A stretch of DNA of 64,000 nt from positions 1 to 64,000 of the forward strand of contig JAJHTX010000003.1 of assembly GCA_032164295.1 (NCBI GenBank). The letters run 5' to 3'. The stretch is from Inonotus obliquus (lineage: Eukaryota > Basidiomycota > Agaricomycetes > Hymenochaetales > Hymenochaetaceae). The notes under the pieces were generated by a model. That model made no database searches, was not told the origin of the DNA, and saw nothing but the letters and a program-made list of their open reading frames with translations. This document shows positions 32,855 to 46,349 of this stretch, in pieces (position 1 is the first letter of the stretch; each line of letters opens with the position of its first letter). Position numbers and translations under genes: made by a program.

Positions 32855-34777
32855 ATGGATTCGAAAGTCCTCTTGGTTTTCTGCGACGGAACCAGCAACG
32901 ACGGAAATATTGCAGCTGGAGCATGTAAGTAACTGGTTATGCTTGCTGATCCAATTGTATCTCTGACTAGGCATAGCACCGAGTAATACAAACCTCACAA
33001 CAAGTGCGATAAACATAGCCTCGAGTAAGAGCTTGAACCTTCAAGATACTCTAGGGGGTGGTGTGCAATATCCAACAAACGTCTTGCGCCTCTGTATGTA
33101 TTCCTTGGCCCTTCTTCACTCATTGACTCACTCTAGTTCCAGCTCGCGCCGTGCAGTCGAGGACAAGGTAACAACCCTCGAATAGTCTTGCTTACAGATT
33201 ATCTCATTGACCTCTCTCCTAGTGACGGGCGCCGCCAGATTGTCTTTTATCAAAGCGGCGTTGGAAGCGAGGCCGACTTTGACGGCAATACTTTGATCGA
33301 GGGTTCAGTAATGCGTGAGTATTAAGCTACCATCCTTCTGCTTCATCGACCCTCACCGACGCGATTGTAGAGCTATTCGGAGTTGCCGTTGGTACGTCCA
33401 TACTGGCATCGTACATATAGCTCTAGCATGAAATTTCCTATCTCTGAATCAGCCAGCAAGATTAGAGACGCGTACGCCTTCATTGCGCAGAACTTTGAGG
33501 ATGGTGATGATATTTGCATCTTTGGGTCAGTCTATGTTATATCCAAGAGTACTGGTACTCACTTACTCTATCTTGAAGATTCTCGAGGTATGTATTACCT
33601 ATTCAATGAGGTGCATCCTCTGATAAGTGACAAGGGGCGCTTACACGGCGCGCAAGCTCTCGGGATTAATCGTAGGTCTATTGGCTGGTCTACTCGTTTC
33701 CCTAACTCTTGACTCGATGCCGCATGAAGGATAAAATCGGACTGTTAGAGCGCGAACAACTGGGTGCATTCTTTCAAATCTGGAAGGACCTTGCAGATGG
33801 GAAGACACCAGATACTCCTGAGGGTACACGCCAAACGAAAATCAAGTAAAGTTGGAGTTTTCAGAATCTGCACTTGTCTCTGATCCTCTTTGTAGATGCG
33901 TAGGCGTTTGGGATACTGTTGGCTCTGTCTTCTCCCAATCGATCTTCCCACAGCCCATCGTAGATGCACTCAGTATTAAGGATACATCTCTTCCGGACTC
34001 GGTTGAAATCGCACTTCACGCACTTTCACTACACGAAAACAGAGAGAAATTCCTCCCGACCCTGTGGACTAGCCCGAACCCGGAGAATACGAAAGTTTTC
34101 AAACAGGTATGTTGCAAATATAGCTCATTCCAGCACACCCATTAAAGGCAAGGTTTGTTTATTTGACAGATATGGTTCCCTGGTGCACATGCGGACGTGG
34201 GTGGAAGCTTTGAACGTCATGAGTTAGCCGACATCTCACTCTTCTGGATGGCGGTAAGAATCCGAATGAACTCATCAGTACGCGATAGTATTCTTACCCG
34301 TCTTGCAGGGAGAAGTCAGTTCCTTCATCAACTTGGACCTGGACTTCCTTCAGCAAAGTCATCAACAGGATCCGGATCCATGGGGAACTTCTCAGCCGCA
34401 TAATTCATTCCAAGAGTCAGATGTTGCGGTACAAGCCGTCGTTGGACACAAGACCAGATTGGAGGGCAAATGCATTACAATGGATGACCAATTCCATCAA
34501 AGCGTCTTGGTTTCTCCGACTAATCTAGACAAGCCTCTTTTCATGGTTACTCTCGATACACTTCGAGATACGTTTGGAAAAGATTGGGAGCCAAAATGTC
34601 CCCCACTGAACGAATTTGAAGTTAAATGTAAAGAACAGTGGGGACGGAAACCGACAGTAAGTAGACCATTGTTACACCACCATCGTCATATTGACATGTG
34701 CTCCTCAGCTCGGAGGTAAGAAGGGCGACTCAAACGTGAAGTTCGAGAATCCTTTCGATTTGTTTGGCTTCCTCTAG
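32855..34777 (+). CDS. DUF2235 (Tle1-like) alpha/beta hydrolase, 13 exons with a 9-nt microexon
   Basis: Exons are 32855-32924, 32971-33093, 33137-33167, 33223-33314, 33371-33391, 33453-33525, 33579-33587, 33635-33671, 33730-33845, 33896-34106, 34170-34253, 34309-34656 and 34709-34777: 427 residues. The start has a CACCATGG context. Motifs are LLVFCDGTSNDG, YQSGVGSEADFDG, the nucleophile elbow GFSRGAYTAR with Ser139, KCVGVWDTVGS and WFPGAHADVGGS. The elbow is assembled from three exons, the middle one only 9 nt (Phe, Ser and part of Arg). This is the fungal relative of type VI phospholipase effectors. Its lipid substrate in fungi is not known. No signal peptide is seen. Confidence 0.86.
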
Positions 34778-35327
34778 GATGGATATCCGTAAGAATTCTT
34801 TCTGTTTTCTCAGCCCCTGTAGCTGTTCCTATCTAATCGCATTTCATAGCTGAATAATATAACCGCCAAGATTATATTGAAGGTCTACTGACTAGCGGGT
34901 AAATTGAAATAAAGTCTCTATGTTTGTGCTTTGAAGGATCTGAAGAATAGAAAAATGACGGAGCTTCCAATTGAATGGAACAAGTAATTGACTGAGACGA
35001 AGGCTTGATCTTGAACCTTGAAACAAAGTGCATCACACAACCTCCTTCTAGATTGTTCGCAACTCTTAACAAGTGTCCATTTACAGTCAGAATCACGATT
35101 GTGTATATGGAAACGATGTTCCGCCTGCAAATGAGGGTGGAACTCTATTTGATGACATGAAAATAGATCATGATCCGCTGCCGTCGTGAGAAGTAGCTTT
35201 GAGGACCATCTGACGATCAAATGGCCATTGATTTATTTGTAACTCTCGTGAGAGCAAAGATGCGGTAGCGAATATCAACCATGTATTTATTCCCGAGGCC
35301 ATCGTTCCCCTCCCTCACCAGCTGAAA
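34778..35327. other. Intergenic, no gene seen
   Basis: This is 550 bp between two plus-strand genes. Short frames on the minus strand have no motif or splice support. A terminator and a promoter for the DUF6533 gene must lie here, but no specific site stands out. Confidence 0.5.
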
Positions 35328-37062
35328 ATGTCCAATCAATCTAGCAATGCTGCGGAGCTTGCATTGCATTCTCGAGTTGTTCAGGTGTGCGGTGTTTCTT
35401 TATTCCTCTGGTGCACTCATCTTCTCTTGCTAATGGGGATTCAAAGTACATTGCAACGGCCAGTGTAACAATCTTGGTAAGAAATGGATATTCGAGACTA
35501 TCTTGATTATTCTGACAAATGTTTCAGGCATATGACTGCATCATTACTCTAGCCGATGAGGTATTCATTATACCTTCACGGTCTGTTTATCCGATTCCTG
35601 ATAATAAACAGGTCGAGCTCGTCTGGAGCTCGAAATGGAATATGGTCAAGCTACTCTTTCTTGGAACTCGATATCTTCCAATGCTTAGTTCTCTTCTGGC
35701 GGAAATCTGTATGCTGGAATTCTCTAATTAATGACCTTACTCATAATAAGCCCAAATTCTAGACTACACACTCCCGAGGATGGATAATAGAGTGAGTTTA
35801 TGTATTCATTGCCACTGCATCTAGCTGACTTCCGGGACAAACAGATGTGTGCCAGAATCTACAATACTTCAACGGGTGAGATACTCTCCTTGTTACACAA
35901 AATATCTCATGCGCTCAATTATCTCTGATAGCGCTATCGTCGATTGGGATAGCTCTTGCCATTGGTATACATACCTTCCTTTGAGATATCGAGTTTACCT
36001 AGTTGGTGATAGCAATTCTATGCATACGAATTCATGCACTATGGGGAAGATCCCGGAAAATCCTCATCGTGCTATCTGTGCTTTTATCTGTGAGTCTATG
36101 CCAACGTTTCGAATTACGGACAATGCTCAAAAATCAATAATGTATAAGGCTACTTTCATATTCGGACTGGTTGTGTTTACAGTTTTCCAAAACTCGGTGA
36201 AATGTCTGTGTTTAGTGCTCGTTCAATCATTGCACTCAGGCTAATGTAAAGCATATGAAGTTTCAGAAACGAGCATAAGAAACATTGTGTCTTGCAGTTC
36301 GAACGAAGAAGGATCTGTGCCTGTTCCTACCTACGCGATTTATGTAATTATCATGTTCCTGGATAGCAGTAAGTTTTCCGCTTCTCCAGACGTGATGTAT
36401 ATGATACCTAATGTTCTTCATCAAGTTGTGGTTAGCCTTGCACTGTACAAGGCAGTTTCTCAATGTTCGATGATTTCACTGCGAGCGACATGTCCTGGCT
36501 CATAACGAATCTTAGGGAGGCGTGGTGAAGGATATGGCTCGTTACTCAAGATATTTCATCGAGACGGTAGGCAATTCACGCTATCAGCGTTAGAACTTTT
36601 GAATCCATCATTACTTTCAGGACTTGTATATTTTATTTGCATGTTCTGTAAGTTGTCCACGAGATTGTATAAACGCGGCAGTGATAATTGTTCGTCAGCC
36701 TTATCCGGCGCAAACGTTATCATCAATATTTTCGAGTTTGCCAGGGTGAGTGTAAATTTATCGTCTGAAGATCTCCGCTCGAACATTTTGTTATCAAGGG
36801 CGATTATAATCGACTACTTCTTCAGTAAGCTATTTTTCACTCCAGAGTAAGCGACTTCTGACAATGTGATATCTACCTTACCGTCTATTCCTTGACAAGA
36901 CTTCAATGCGCGTTTCATTCTATTATATCTGCTCGGATGGTTCTCAACCTGAGGAATGCGTCGTCAGGTCCACTGAGTGGTAACAACACAACGAGTCTCG
37001 ATACCATGCAGTTTGCTGCGTGCGGTACTGCATCCTCTCCCAATGCTGCAGAAATAGATTGA
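35328..37062 (+). CDS. DUF6533-family multi-pass membrane protein, many small exons
   Basis: Early exons are 35328-35384, 35447-35476, 35528-35560, 35612-35708, 35763-35791, 35845-35875, 35932-35964 and 36013-36089, all in phase. They give YIATASVTILAYDCIITLADEVELVWSSKWN..., then ALSSIGIALAIGAILCIRIHALWGRSRKILIVLSVLL. The AYD..LTL.DEVE..W...W pattern and the R-x-x-A-L/V-W-G-R motif are those of the large agaric DUF6533 family (seven-helix-like proteins of unknown role). Later exons are harder to fix. The last one (from about 36902) gives SIISARMVLNLRNASS and ends TGA at 37060-37062, matching the family tail. Middle exons (36149-36800) are provisional. Confidence 0.62.
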
Positions 37063-37267
37063 TGCGCCTGGGCTCGCAATCGCGCGTCAGCCCGGAGTCG
37101 TTCTAAATTACGGGCAAAACTTGTGAATTTGATGGAAATACAAAAAATAACAATGATGGAAACTTCGGGCTGTTTGCGCACAACAATCCAGTCGTATTTA
37201 GATAACTAGGCGGGGGACACAAATGAGGGAGATCGCTTTCCGAGGCATTCGCAGGCAAAGCAACCGG

Positions 37268-38654
37268 TCAACGCGGATCATCGGGCGATCTTCGACCTTC
37301 CGAATACCCCGGTGGAGCCTCCGATACAATCTCAAAGTCGTTGAATCGATCGCGCAAGTGGATGGCCCGAAGGCGAATTACCTCATCCTTAAGACGTTCC
37401 ACCTGCTCTCGTAATATTATCGTGTCGCTAGCGGAAGGCTGAGTGGTATGAGGAGGAGCTATTTGACGTGAGCCGGAAGGAAGTGACTCTGACTGTTCAG
37501 GGCTAGAGAAAGCAGGGGCTGCTTCCAAATTTGGGGCATCATCCGCCAACTCCTTCTGAGAGTATAACATCTGAGTTCTCGTTGATAAGTGATCTGAATA
37601 AGGCAAAACACCTACCTTTGAGGGTCTATTATGAATTGACAGTCTTGGACTATAATAGGGAGTTGTCAATGATCCATATGGTTGTTCGTTGGGAACATGC
37701 CCGCGTCCAGAGTATGATGCATCGTTGATGTTTCTCGCTCGGATTATGATACCATCAGGCTCTGCCATCCAACGATCACGTTTCTTGCGTTTCCAGCAGA
37801 ATATGAAGGCACCCGTGAACAGCAAAACTGCGACCACGCCGCCCACGACGCCACCAACTGTAGGGGTTGCATTTGTCTTGTGCGGTGAAATATCAGACGA
37901 TGAAAATGATGAGGATATTGGAGAAGGGGTTTCTGAAGGTAAAGAGGTCGGAGAAGGGGTTTCTGAAAGTAAAGGGGTTAACGACGGTGCGGGAAGCGAG
38001 TCGTCAACATCTGTGCTAAGAGAGAAGCGAATGAGGTTAGGAGACGGATGGGAAAGATAAAGGAACGAACGTATAGATGAGATAATCGAACAAAATCACA
38101 GCTGGACTATTTCCCCCGGCTTCCATACTCATATGATGTCGACCGAAAGGTAAGGATTCATTGACGTATATTGGGACGTTATATTGAAAATCAGTGCTCG
38201 CAGACGGGTCATGGACGAACGAGCCGACAGATTCCTCGTCGATGATGAAGTTCATGTTGGTGACTGTATCCACATACTGGATTGTGTTCGCAAGGATAAA
38301 GAACACGTATATGGCACTTCCTGCGTGCAGATGTGTGAACACAGAGCAACCATTCAAAGAGAAAGGAAAGATACCGATGAACGTGACCTCTATAGCTCTA
38401 GGGCTTCCGTCACTTGGGTGAAACGTTGCATCATGCCAAGTCCCATTGTAGGCTTGGAGAGGGTTGGGATGAGCACCACAACCCGGACAGGTCGCACCTT
38501 GTACCCATTGAGCAAGAGACGGAAGATACTGGGGGACAACGCCTACCACAGCAGCGTCATCAACAGTAATGTTCTGCTGGACAGCATTAGTGAGAATAAC
38601 ACGGGTAAGCAATACAAGAAGAAGGTGTTTCAGAGGAGAGTTTGTGAGTAACAT
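37268..38654 (-). CDS. Secreted/membrane Mid2-like glycoprotein with one TM helix
   Basis: Exons 38654-38071 and 38015-37268 (55-bp intron GTTCGT...CTTAG) give 443 residues. A signal peptide (PLKHLLLVLLTRVILTNAV) leads to NITVDDA, CPGCGAHPNP and YNGTWHDATFHP, the extracellular domain common in Agaricomycetes. A Ser/Pro stalk contains a doubled SETPSPTSLP/SETPSPISSS unit. The TM helix is GGVVGGVVAVLLFTGAFIFCW, followed by KRKKRDRW and a long cytosolic tail with a short coiled coil (LREQVERLKDEVIRLRA). A cell-surface sensor or adhesion role is possible, but no experiment is known to me. It is divergent from the GH1 gene with 370 bp between starts. Confidence 0.72.
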
Positions 38655-39024
38655 TTGTGGGAGAGAGAAGGAGAGAATGCATACGTTATAAATAGAATGG
38701 TTGTATAGTAATTATATAAGCAAAACACGAAACCCGACCACCAGAAAGGAGATACAATTCAGTACAAAAGCAAGTGAGGTCGGACGTGCAGCTAACGAAC
38801 GAGGGAACAGGTGCGATCACGTGTCAGATGCTCCTGCCTGCAACAGTGCAAGATTGACTTGTCCCATTCAATGGCCTCTTAATCTGTCCGCAGGTGATAC
38901 TCGAAGGCAAGAACTGCATACTCACGTTCCTCACCTCATGACCAGGATCGCAATGCTGTTTAGCCGAGGTTCTGGCGTACTTAAAAATGCGGACATTCTG
39001 AAGCTAATTCGGACATGACGAAGT
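38655..39024. other. Divergent promoter region
   Basis: This is 370 bp between the starts of the Mid2-like gene (minus) and the GH1 gene (plus). No repeat, frame or recognised operator was seen. Confidence 0.5.
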
Positions 39025-41078
<2,054 letters not shown>

Positions 41079-41192
41079 AATCTCGTAGTGATAGCGCACG
41101 AGCGACAGTATGTACGATAAGAACTCATGCGTTCTGTTTTCATGAATCAGACTGGTCGAATAAGAATTGGGATTTACTCCGGAGTGACTATA

Positions 41193-41374
41193 GGATTTCA
41201 CAGCAATGGAACTCGGGAGGTTTTCGATTTGCAAGCTGTAAATGTACCCATCTCAGAACTTCGTCAAGCACGCCAAATGTCTCGCATATAGTCGTCCCAG
41301 TCGCGAGTGTGAATGTAAATGTTGCAGTGGCAGACCTGCAGGAGGAACGCTATCTTCCATCTGAACGCTACTAG
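41193..41374 (+). pseudogene. Fragment of the Clr2 N-domain family
   Basis: Plus-strand sequence repeats the end of copy A (13714-13520 on minus): GATTTCACAGCAATGGAAC, then a shortened intron region and NFVKHAKCLAYSRP followed by CECKCC. Identity by eye is about 80-85%. The key Trp of HAKWL is Cys here, the frame ends soon after, and the first exons are missing. It lies directly behind the GH1 stop. Confidence 0.75.
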
Positions 41375-41379
41375 GTGAG

Positions 41380-42079
41380 AGCTAGTGCTAACGCTACAGG
41401 TCTGCCCCGTTATTGGTAGCATCGCAGGGCTGTAATCACCGACGTTGCTGATATGTTATATCTTCCTACGATCCGTAATGGTGCAGTCCGGATCTACTCT
41501 AAATCCAGTTGCATGCTTTGCTTCTCACTTTGTGGCCCTGTTTACGTACTTATATCAAGGAGGGCATTTGAATGGTCGATTTTTTCTTGGCGGGATCTTG
41601 ACTGTCTGTATTTTACTAGTTCTTGTACATCGCGAAAGATTCTTTTGTGTCCAGTTCATTCTCACCGGTCGAATGTGTATGAGTGAAGGATGATGAATAA
41701 AACAATACAAAACACATCGTGGTTTTCTCCCCTTCGCGCAAGGTGTGCCCTATTCATCTTATCATGGCTGCAATACAAGAATCGTTCTTTCAATAGATCA
41801 CATCAAAACCTACTGATGCTGTGGCGAGTTTGTTCATGATCCGTTAAACTGGTATGGTTGTTGTTGTGTTGAGCCGGAATTATTGACTTATTGCCGAGTT
41901 GCTTTATCGAAAATAGTCGGTTTTTGGAGCAACGGGGCTGTCAGTTCTTACCTTACTATGTATAAGTCACTTACAGTGTAATTTAATTATCGCGCGGTTC
42001 GGTTAGAAAGTGCTATGAGGTTGACGATTCGTTGTTCGACAATTCCAATTTGCAACAATGTACATACAGAAAGAAGAAA
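41380..42079. other. Duplicated non-coding block between Clr2 fragment and NLR
   Basis: About 41450-41560 matches the minus strand of about 13140-13260, downstream of Clr2 copy A (shared words GTATGCT/GCATGCTTTGC and CCTGTTTA(T/C)GT). The duplicated piece is therefore longer than the coding fragment. About 41850-42079 is the NLR 3' flank also found at 1440-1481 and 2811-2945. No intact gene is seen. Confidence 0.6.
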
Positions 42080-45000
42080 CTAGTCATCCTCCGTCCCTTC
42101 AACACCCATGATCCTCGCCCAATTCTTCCCATGGAAGAGCTTTGCCCACTCGGAGTTCAGAATGCGTTCGTCGTGTTCGTCCTTGGTGATCGTGCTATCC
42201 TGGGTCGCGTGGCATGTGCACCATCTGTGTTCTGGAGGGATCCACAAGAGAAGTCCACCATCTAATGTACGAATCCACCCGTCGTCCGGGATGTACAACG
42301 GATTAGCAGAGAGCAGGAGCGATTGTACTTTTAGCTCTCTTCCGCTAGGCCACCAGCTCGGTATGGACACGAAACATTGTCTCTCTATATCCCAGCGGCT
42401 TTCACCTTGAGGTACAACACCGACTAGCGCACCGTTGTACGCGTTCCACATTCGTATTTCATCACCTGAGCTCGATAGAATCCTACTTCCATCTTTGGAG
42501 TAGCCAACGTCCCGCACCCAAGTTGTATGGCGCTCCAACGGCTCTCCCAGTAGTCTGCCAGATTGTGCATCCCATATTCGAACAGTTTCATCGAACGATC
42601 CTGAAACTATCTTGCTGCCATCCGGAGAGTATGCAACAGCCATGACCGAATCCCTGTGACCGACGAGAGGATTTCCAATTGAAGCTGCTGTGTTTGCATC
42701 CCAAATACGCAACGTTCTATCATGTGATCCGGTTACTATTCTGTTTCCGTCCGGTGAATACGCAACAGCCTCGACCGAATTTCTGTGACGCATCAACGAC
42801 TCAGCGATGACGTCACCGCTCAGAGCATTCCAAATCCGGATTTTGTGACTACCAGAGACGATCCTGCTTCCGTCAGGGGAAAATGCGAGAGCAGTGACGT
42901 ATGACTCTGTATGGAATGGCCCAGCGACAAGCTTGCCGGTCAACGCATCCCATATACGTAATGTCCTATCCTCAGATCCAGAGGCCATTCTAGTCCCGTC
43001 TCGAGAGAATGCAACAGACCGGACGATATCGGAATGTCCGCTCAGAGGTCCGTGAATGAGAACTCCCGTCCGTCCGTCCCAGATATTCAGCCTGCCATGA
43101 CTGTGTCCGGAGACAATTCTACTACCGTCAATGGAGCACGCCAGGCGCAAAATACTACTTTTTCTAGAACCCATGCGTTCTATTGTTTCTTTGGTCTCCA
43201 AGCTTTCGAGCACAATCCTGGGACGACTCGAAACGAAGCGCAGGACACGATTACTGAGAAGCGAGTCGCCCGACAGCCACGCAAGTGCAGATACGTATAC
43301 GTGCGATGTACTGAGCTCCATTGCAGTGTAATTACTCGAAACAAAACCGTGAAATTCCTTCGCCGTTTCGCAAATATAGTTACTGCCCTGTACTCGACAT
43401 TGTCAGTCAGAGAGGATGAACACGGTGTACGAAATATACTTACCTTGAAATAAACCATGCAATCTCTGAGAATTCCCAAAGCGGCTTTCAGCTCCCCGAC
43501 TAAACTCAGAACTTCGAGCCAGAAAAGCACTTTCGGCGAGCGTAGTATTCCGATTACAGCATTAGCGGAAGCGTCCTGGTCGTCCGACTGAGAAACCACG
43601 TCCATCCAGGTCAGGCTGTAATAGCGGAGCAAGTCTGGAATTCCAGACCCTACTCTGTCCTGTAAACCCGGAATACGTTCATTTCGCGCATGTGATGTCT
43701 CCAGATCGCATATATTGAATCTCAACTGGGCATGCATCGTCTTGAAGCAATTCCGCATTCTGTCCCTCCTCATTGTGTCCACATCAACCCAGAGAGTCCC
43801 GGAGCGCCTACGATTGGAAAGGAATGTCGTGAATTCGCTAGGCGGAAGCAGGCCGCAGAGAAACCCCGCTTGGTTTATGGATATGATGGGAGAAAGAAGC
43901 GGAAGTGTACTGCGAATGACGTCCTCTGGTACGCCAGGGTTATAAAGCCAAAGAAGGTGAGGAAGAACGTTCAGTGACAACGGCTCGGAACTGGTAATGC
44001 AGCAAATGATGGCAAGGATGGAAGGGACAATTGATCGTCTTACATCGTCGCATCCTTCTCTACCGACAATGTGCTGGATAAGTTGGCGGAAAAATCCATC
44101 GATATCTAGGAGGTCCAAGTCGTTGATGTCATCGGCTTTCCCAATCCCATTAATTGATTCCAACGATGTTGCCAACCGAGACAAAAGACCTCGTACATCA
44201 CGTCCGAACCTCGTATTCCTCTTCATCGACGTCCGCGCGTGGTCCGTGCAGAGTTTTGCATATGCGGCTATATCGTGACGCAGGTCGAGATATGCATTGG
44301 AAATGTCGATCTGCTTAAATTCTGTCTGTCGGACGCGCCTTTCGATGTCTTCTGACGTGCCGCTAGTGACACAAACTTTGAGCCATGGCACTAAATGAGC
44401 AACATCTACGATGATATCGAATAGTGACCGTCTTGAGCTTTCAGCATCATTGCACGCATCCACCTCATCCAGGACAATGATCAACGGTTTACGCGAAGGA
44501 GGCAGATAGTTGGTTGTCCTTTCATCCCGAAGTTTGGTCAATGGTCCCTCCAAGAGAATTTCCAGTTGGGATTCCAATCCAGTGTGAATATTCCGTTGTT
44601 TAGGCCCGCGCAATATGTCGAGAAGAATGGAGCGGTAGCCGTCATGCCACTTGGCTAGCTGATACGCGATGGTAGGAATGATTCTTTCTGCACTGCGTAG
44701 CTCTTCTAGCTTGTCATCACAGAAGAAACATCCTGCAAGTCGGTTCTCTTCGTCGAATGATTGGGCAATAGTATGCGCTATCGCTGACTTCCCGAATCCT
44801 TTCGTACCGTGAAGCCAGAGCAATTTCGAAGTTGACGTCGACCACCTCTCTATCATCTGAAGTGAATTCTTTCTTGATCCCTCGAAGCATATCCTTTCCG
44901 CGTTATAGAAAGCCGAGAGTGCAGGACGCAAGAGGGTGAGAAGCAAGTTCTCGGTGTAAGTCTCTGCGAAGTTGAGTCAACTGATTTTCTTCATACAGTA

Positions 45001-46349
45001 CATCATTACTCACCTACACGTAGGATGGCCTTCCATATCTCTGTCTTTACGCACCAGTCGAATTTCTCCTTCAAACTCCTGAGTCGCTCCTTATAAATCT
45101 TGATTTCCTCTAGCCTATCCTTCAGCAGTAAACCTGTCACCCAACGTGGTCAGCTTTAAGACCACAACTAAGTTCTGAGTTCTTACCGAGAACCGTAGCT
45201 GTGGAGGTGTCGATTATAGCTCTGGATATTTGCTCAAATACTTCGAGCAGAGATTCGGCAGTCTGAATAGTTACTGAGTTCTTGCAGCGCTCGATTGGGA
45301 TCTCCGTGAACTGAAGGAAGGAGGCTATATCTTCCATGAGTTCAGTCGCCGCAGCGTGACACGCTTGCATCGCGTTGCATTTCTACAAACATCATATAAC
45401 ATAACACATTAATCCAACAAATTGATAACTTGCCTCGCGGAGTAGTGTAGCTACATTCACTGCTGCTTTGACTGCAGGATTTGCCTAAATTATGACTAAA
45501 TAAGATGATCCAGACGGACTTATGCATAAACATACATCACCCAGCGGTTTCGAAACGATTACGATAATGTTCAGAGCCTCGCACACCTTTCCAAGCTGCT
45601 CAATAAAAGGTTTCATTTCTAGTAATCGCCCTTGTGCACCCTCAACGAGCTGACGAATCAACGTGACAAACTAGAAGGGAATGTTTAATGTGATTGTATT
45701 GTATCAAAGCGCTCGAACTGCGTACTGGTCCGGCAGTTTCGCAATGGATGCTCAACGACATTGCCTCTCCGCTTGGTTCTGCCAAGGATACGTCAGCGTG
45801 TGATGGTGAAATGTCCTTCTCGCAATCTCACCATCAATCACCAATACTGGCTTCATGATCATGTTGGCCACAGTGACAGTGGTGCCCACACGTCTGTCCC
45901 GCCGTTGGAGCTTATGATGTTCCCGAACAACAACGGTGAACTTTGCGTCGGACGAGAATTGTCTAGGAGAGTTGCAGCGATCTATGTAAGCAGATAGAGT
46001 ACCTCATTGAGGAGCACACACTTGTTGAGATCCCACAAGAACTCCTGTTTGGTTTTATCATATCTCTGCGACGTGATGGTCACCTCATCACCTTTTATGA
46101 TGCGGACAGATACGGGATAGTCTTTTCGAGGTTTCTTGTAGGAAACTTTGATACCTAGAAATGGAATTTTAACACACTGTCTCTAGAAGCACACTTGCAG
46201 GAGTGATTACCAGACACCGTCACTGCTCTGCACAATACACGAGTGAATTAATTCCTTGGGGAAGCAGGGATGAGCCCATCGACTCACTGAGCCAAGTCCG
46301 CGTTAGCAGGTACAAGTGCAGATGATATTGTTTCTTGGGAGTGAGGCAT
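42080..46349 (-). CDS. C2-NACHT-WD40 STAND receptor (fungal NLR), 11 exons
   Basis: Exons in order are 46349-46288, 46227-46211, 46154-46003, 45940-45832, 45778-45726, 45670-45536, 45484-45434, 45382-45187, 45133-45014, 44963-43444 and 43387-42080: 3,723 nt, 1,240 residues. Residues about 23-115 form a C2-like domain (VTVSGIKVSYKK...FTVVVREHHKLQRRDRRVGTTVTV), a membrane/calcium-type sensor end. A helical linker follows. NACHT has Walker A HGTKGFGKS (about 350-358) and Walker B LIIVLDEVD (about 465). From about residue 806 there are six to seven WD40 repeats with near-identical units. Such proteins act in fungal non-self recognition and cell death. Intron 7 uses a GC-AG donor. All phases agree, so it looks intact. 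Confidence 0.88.
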
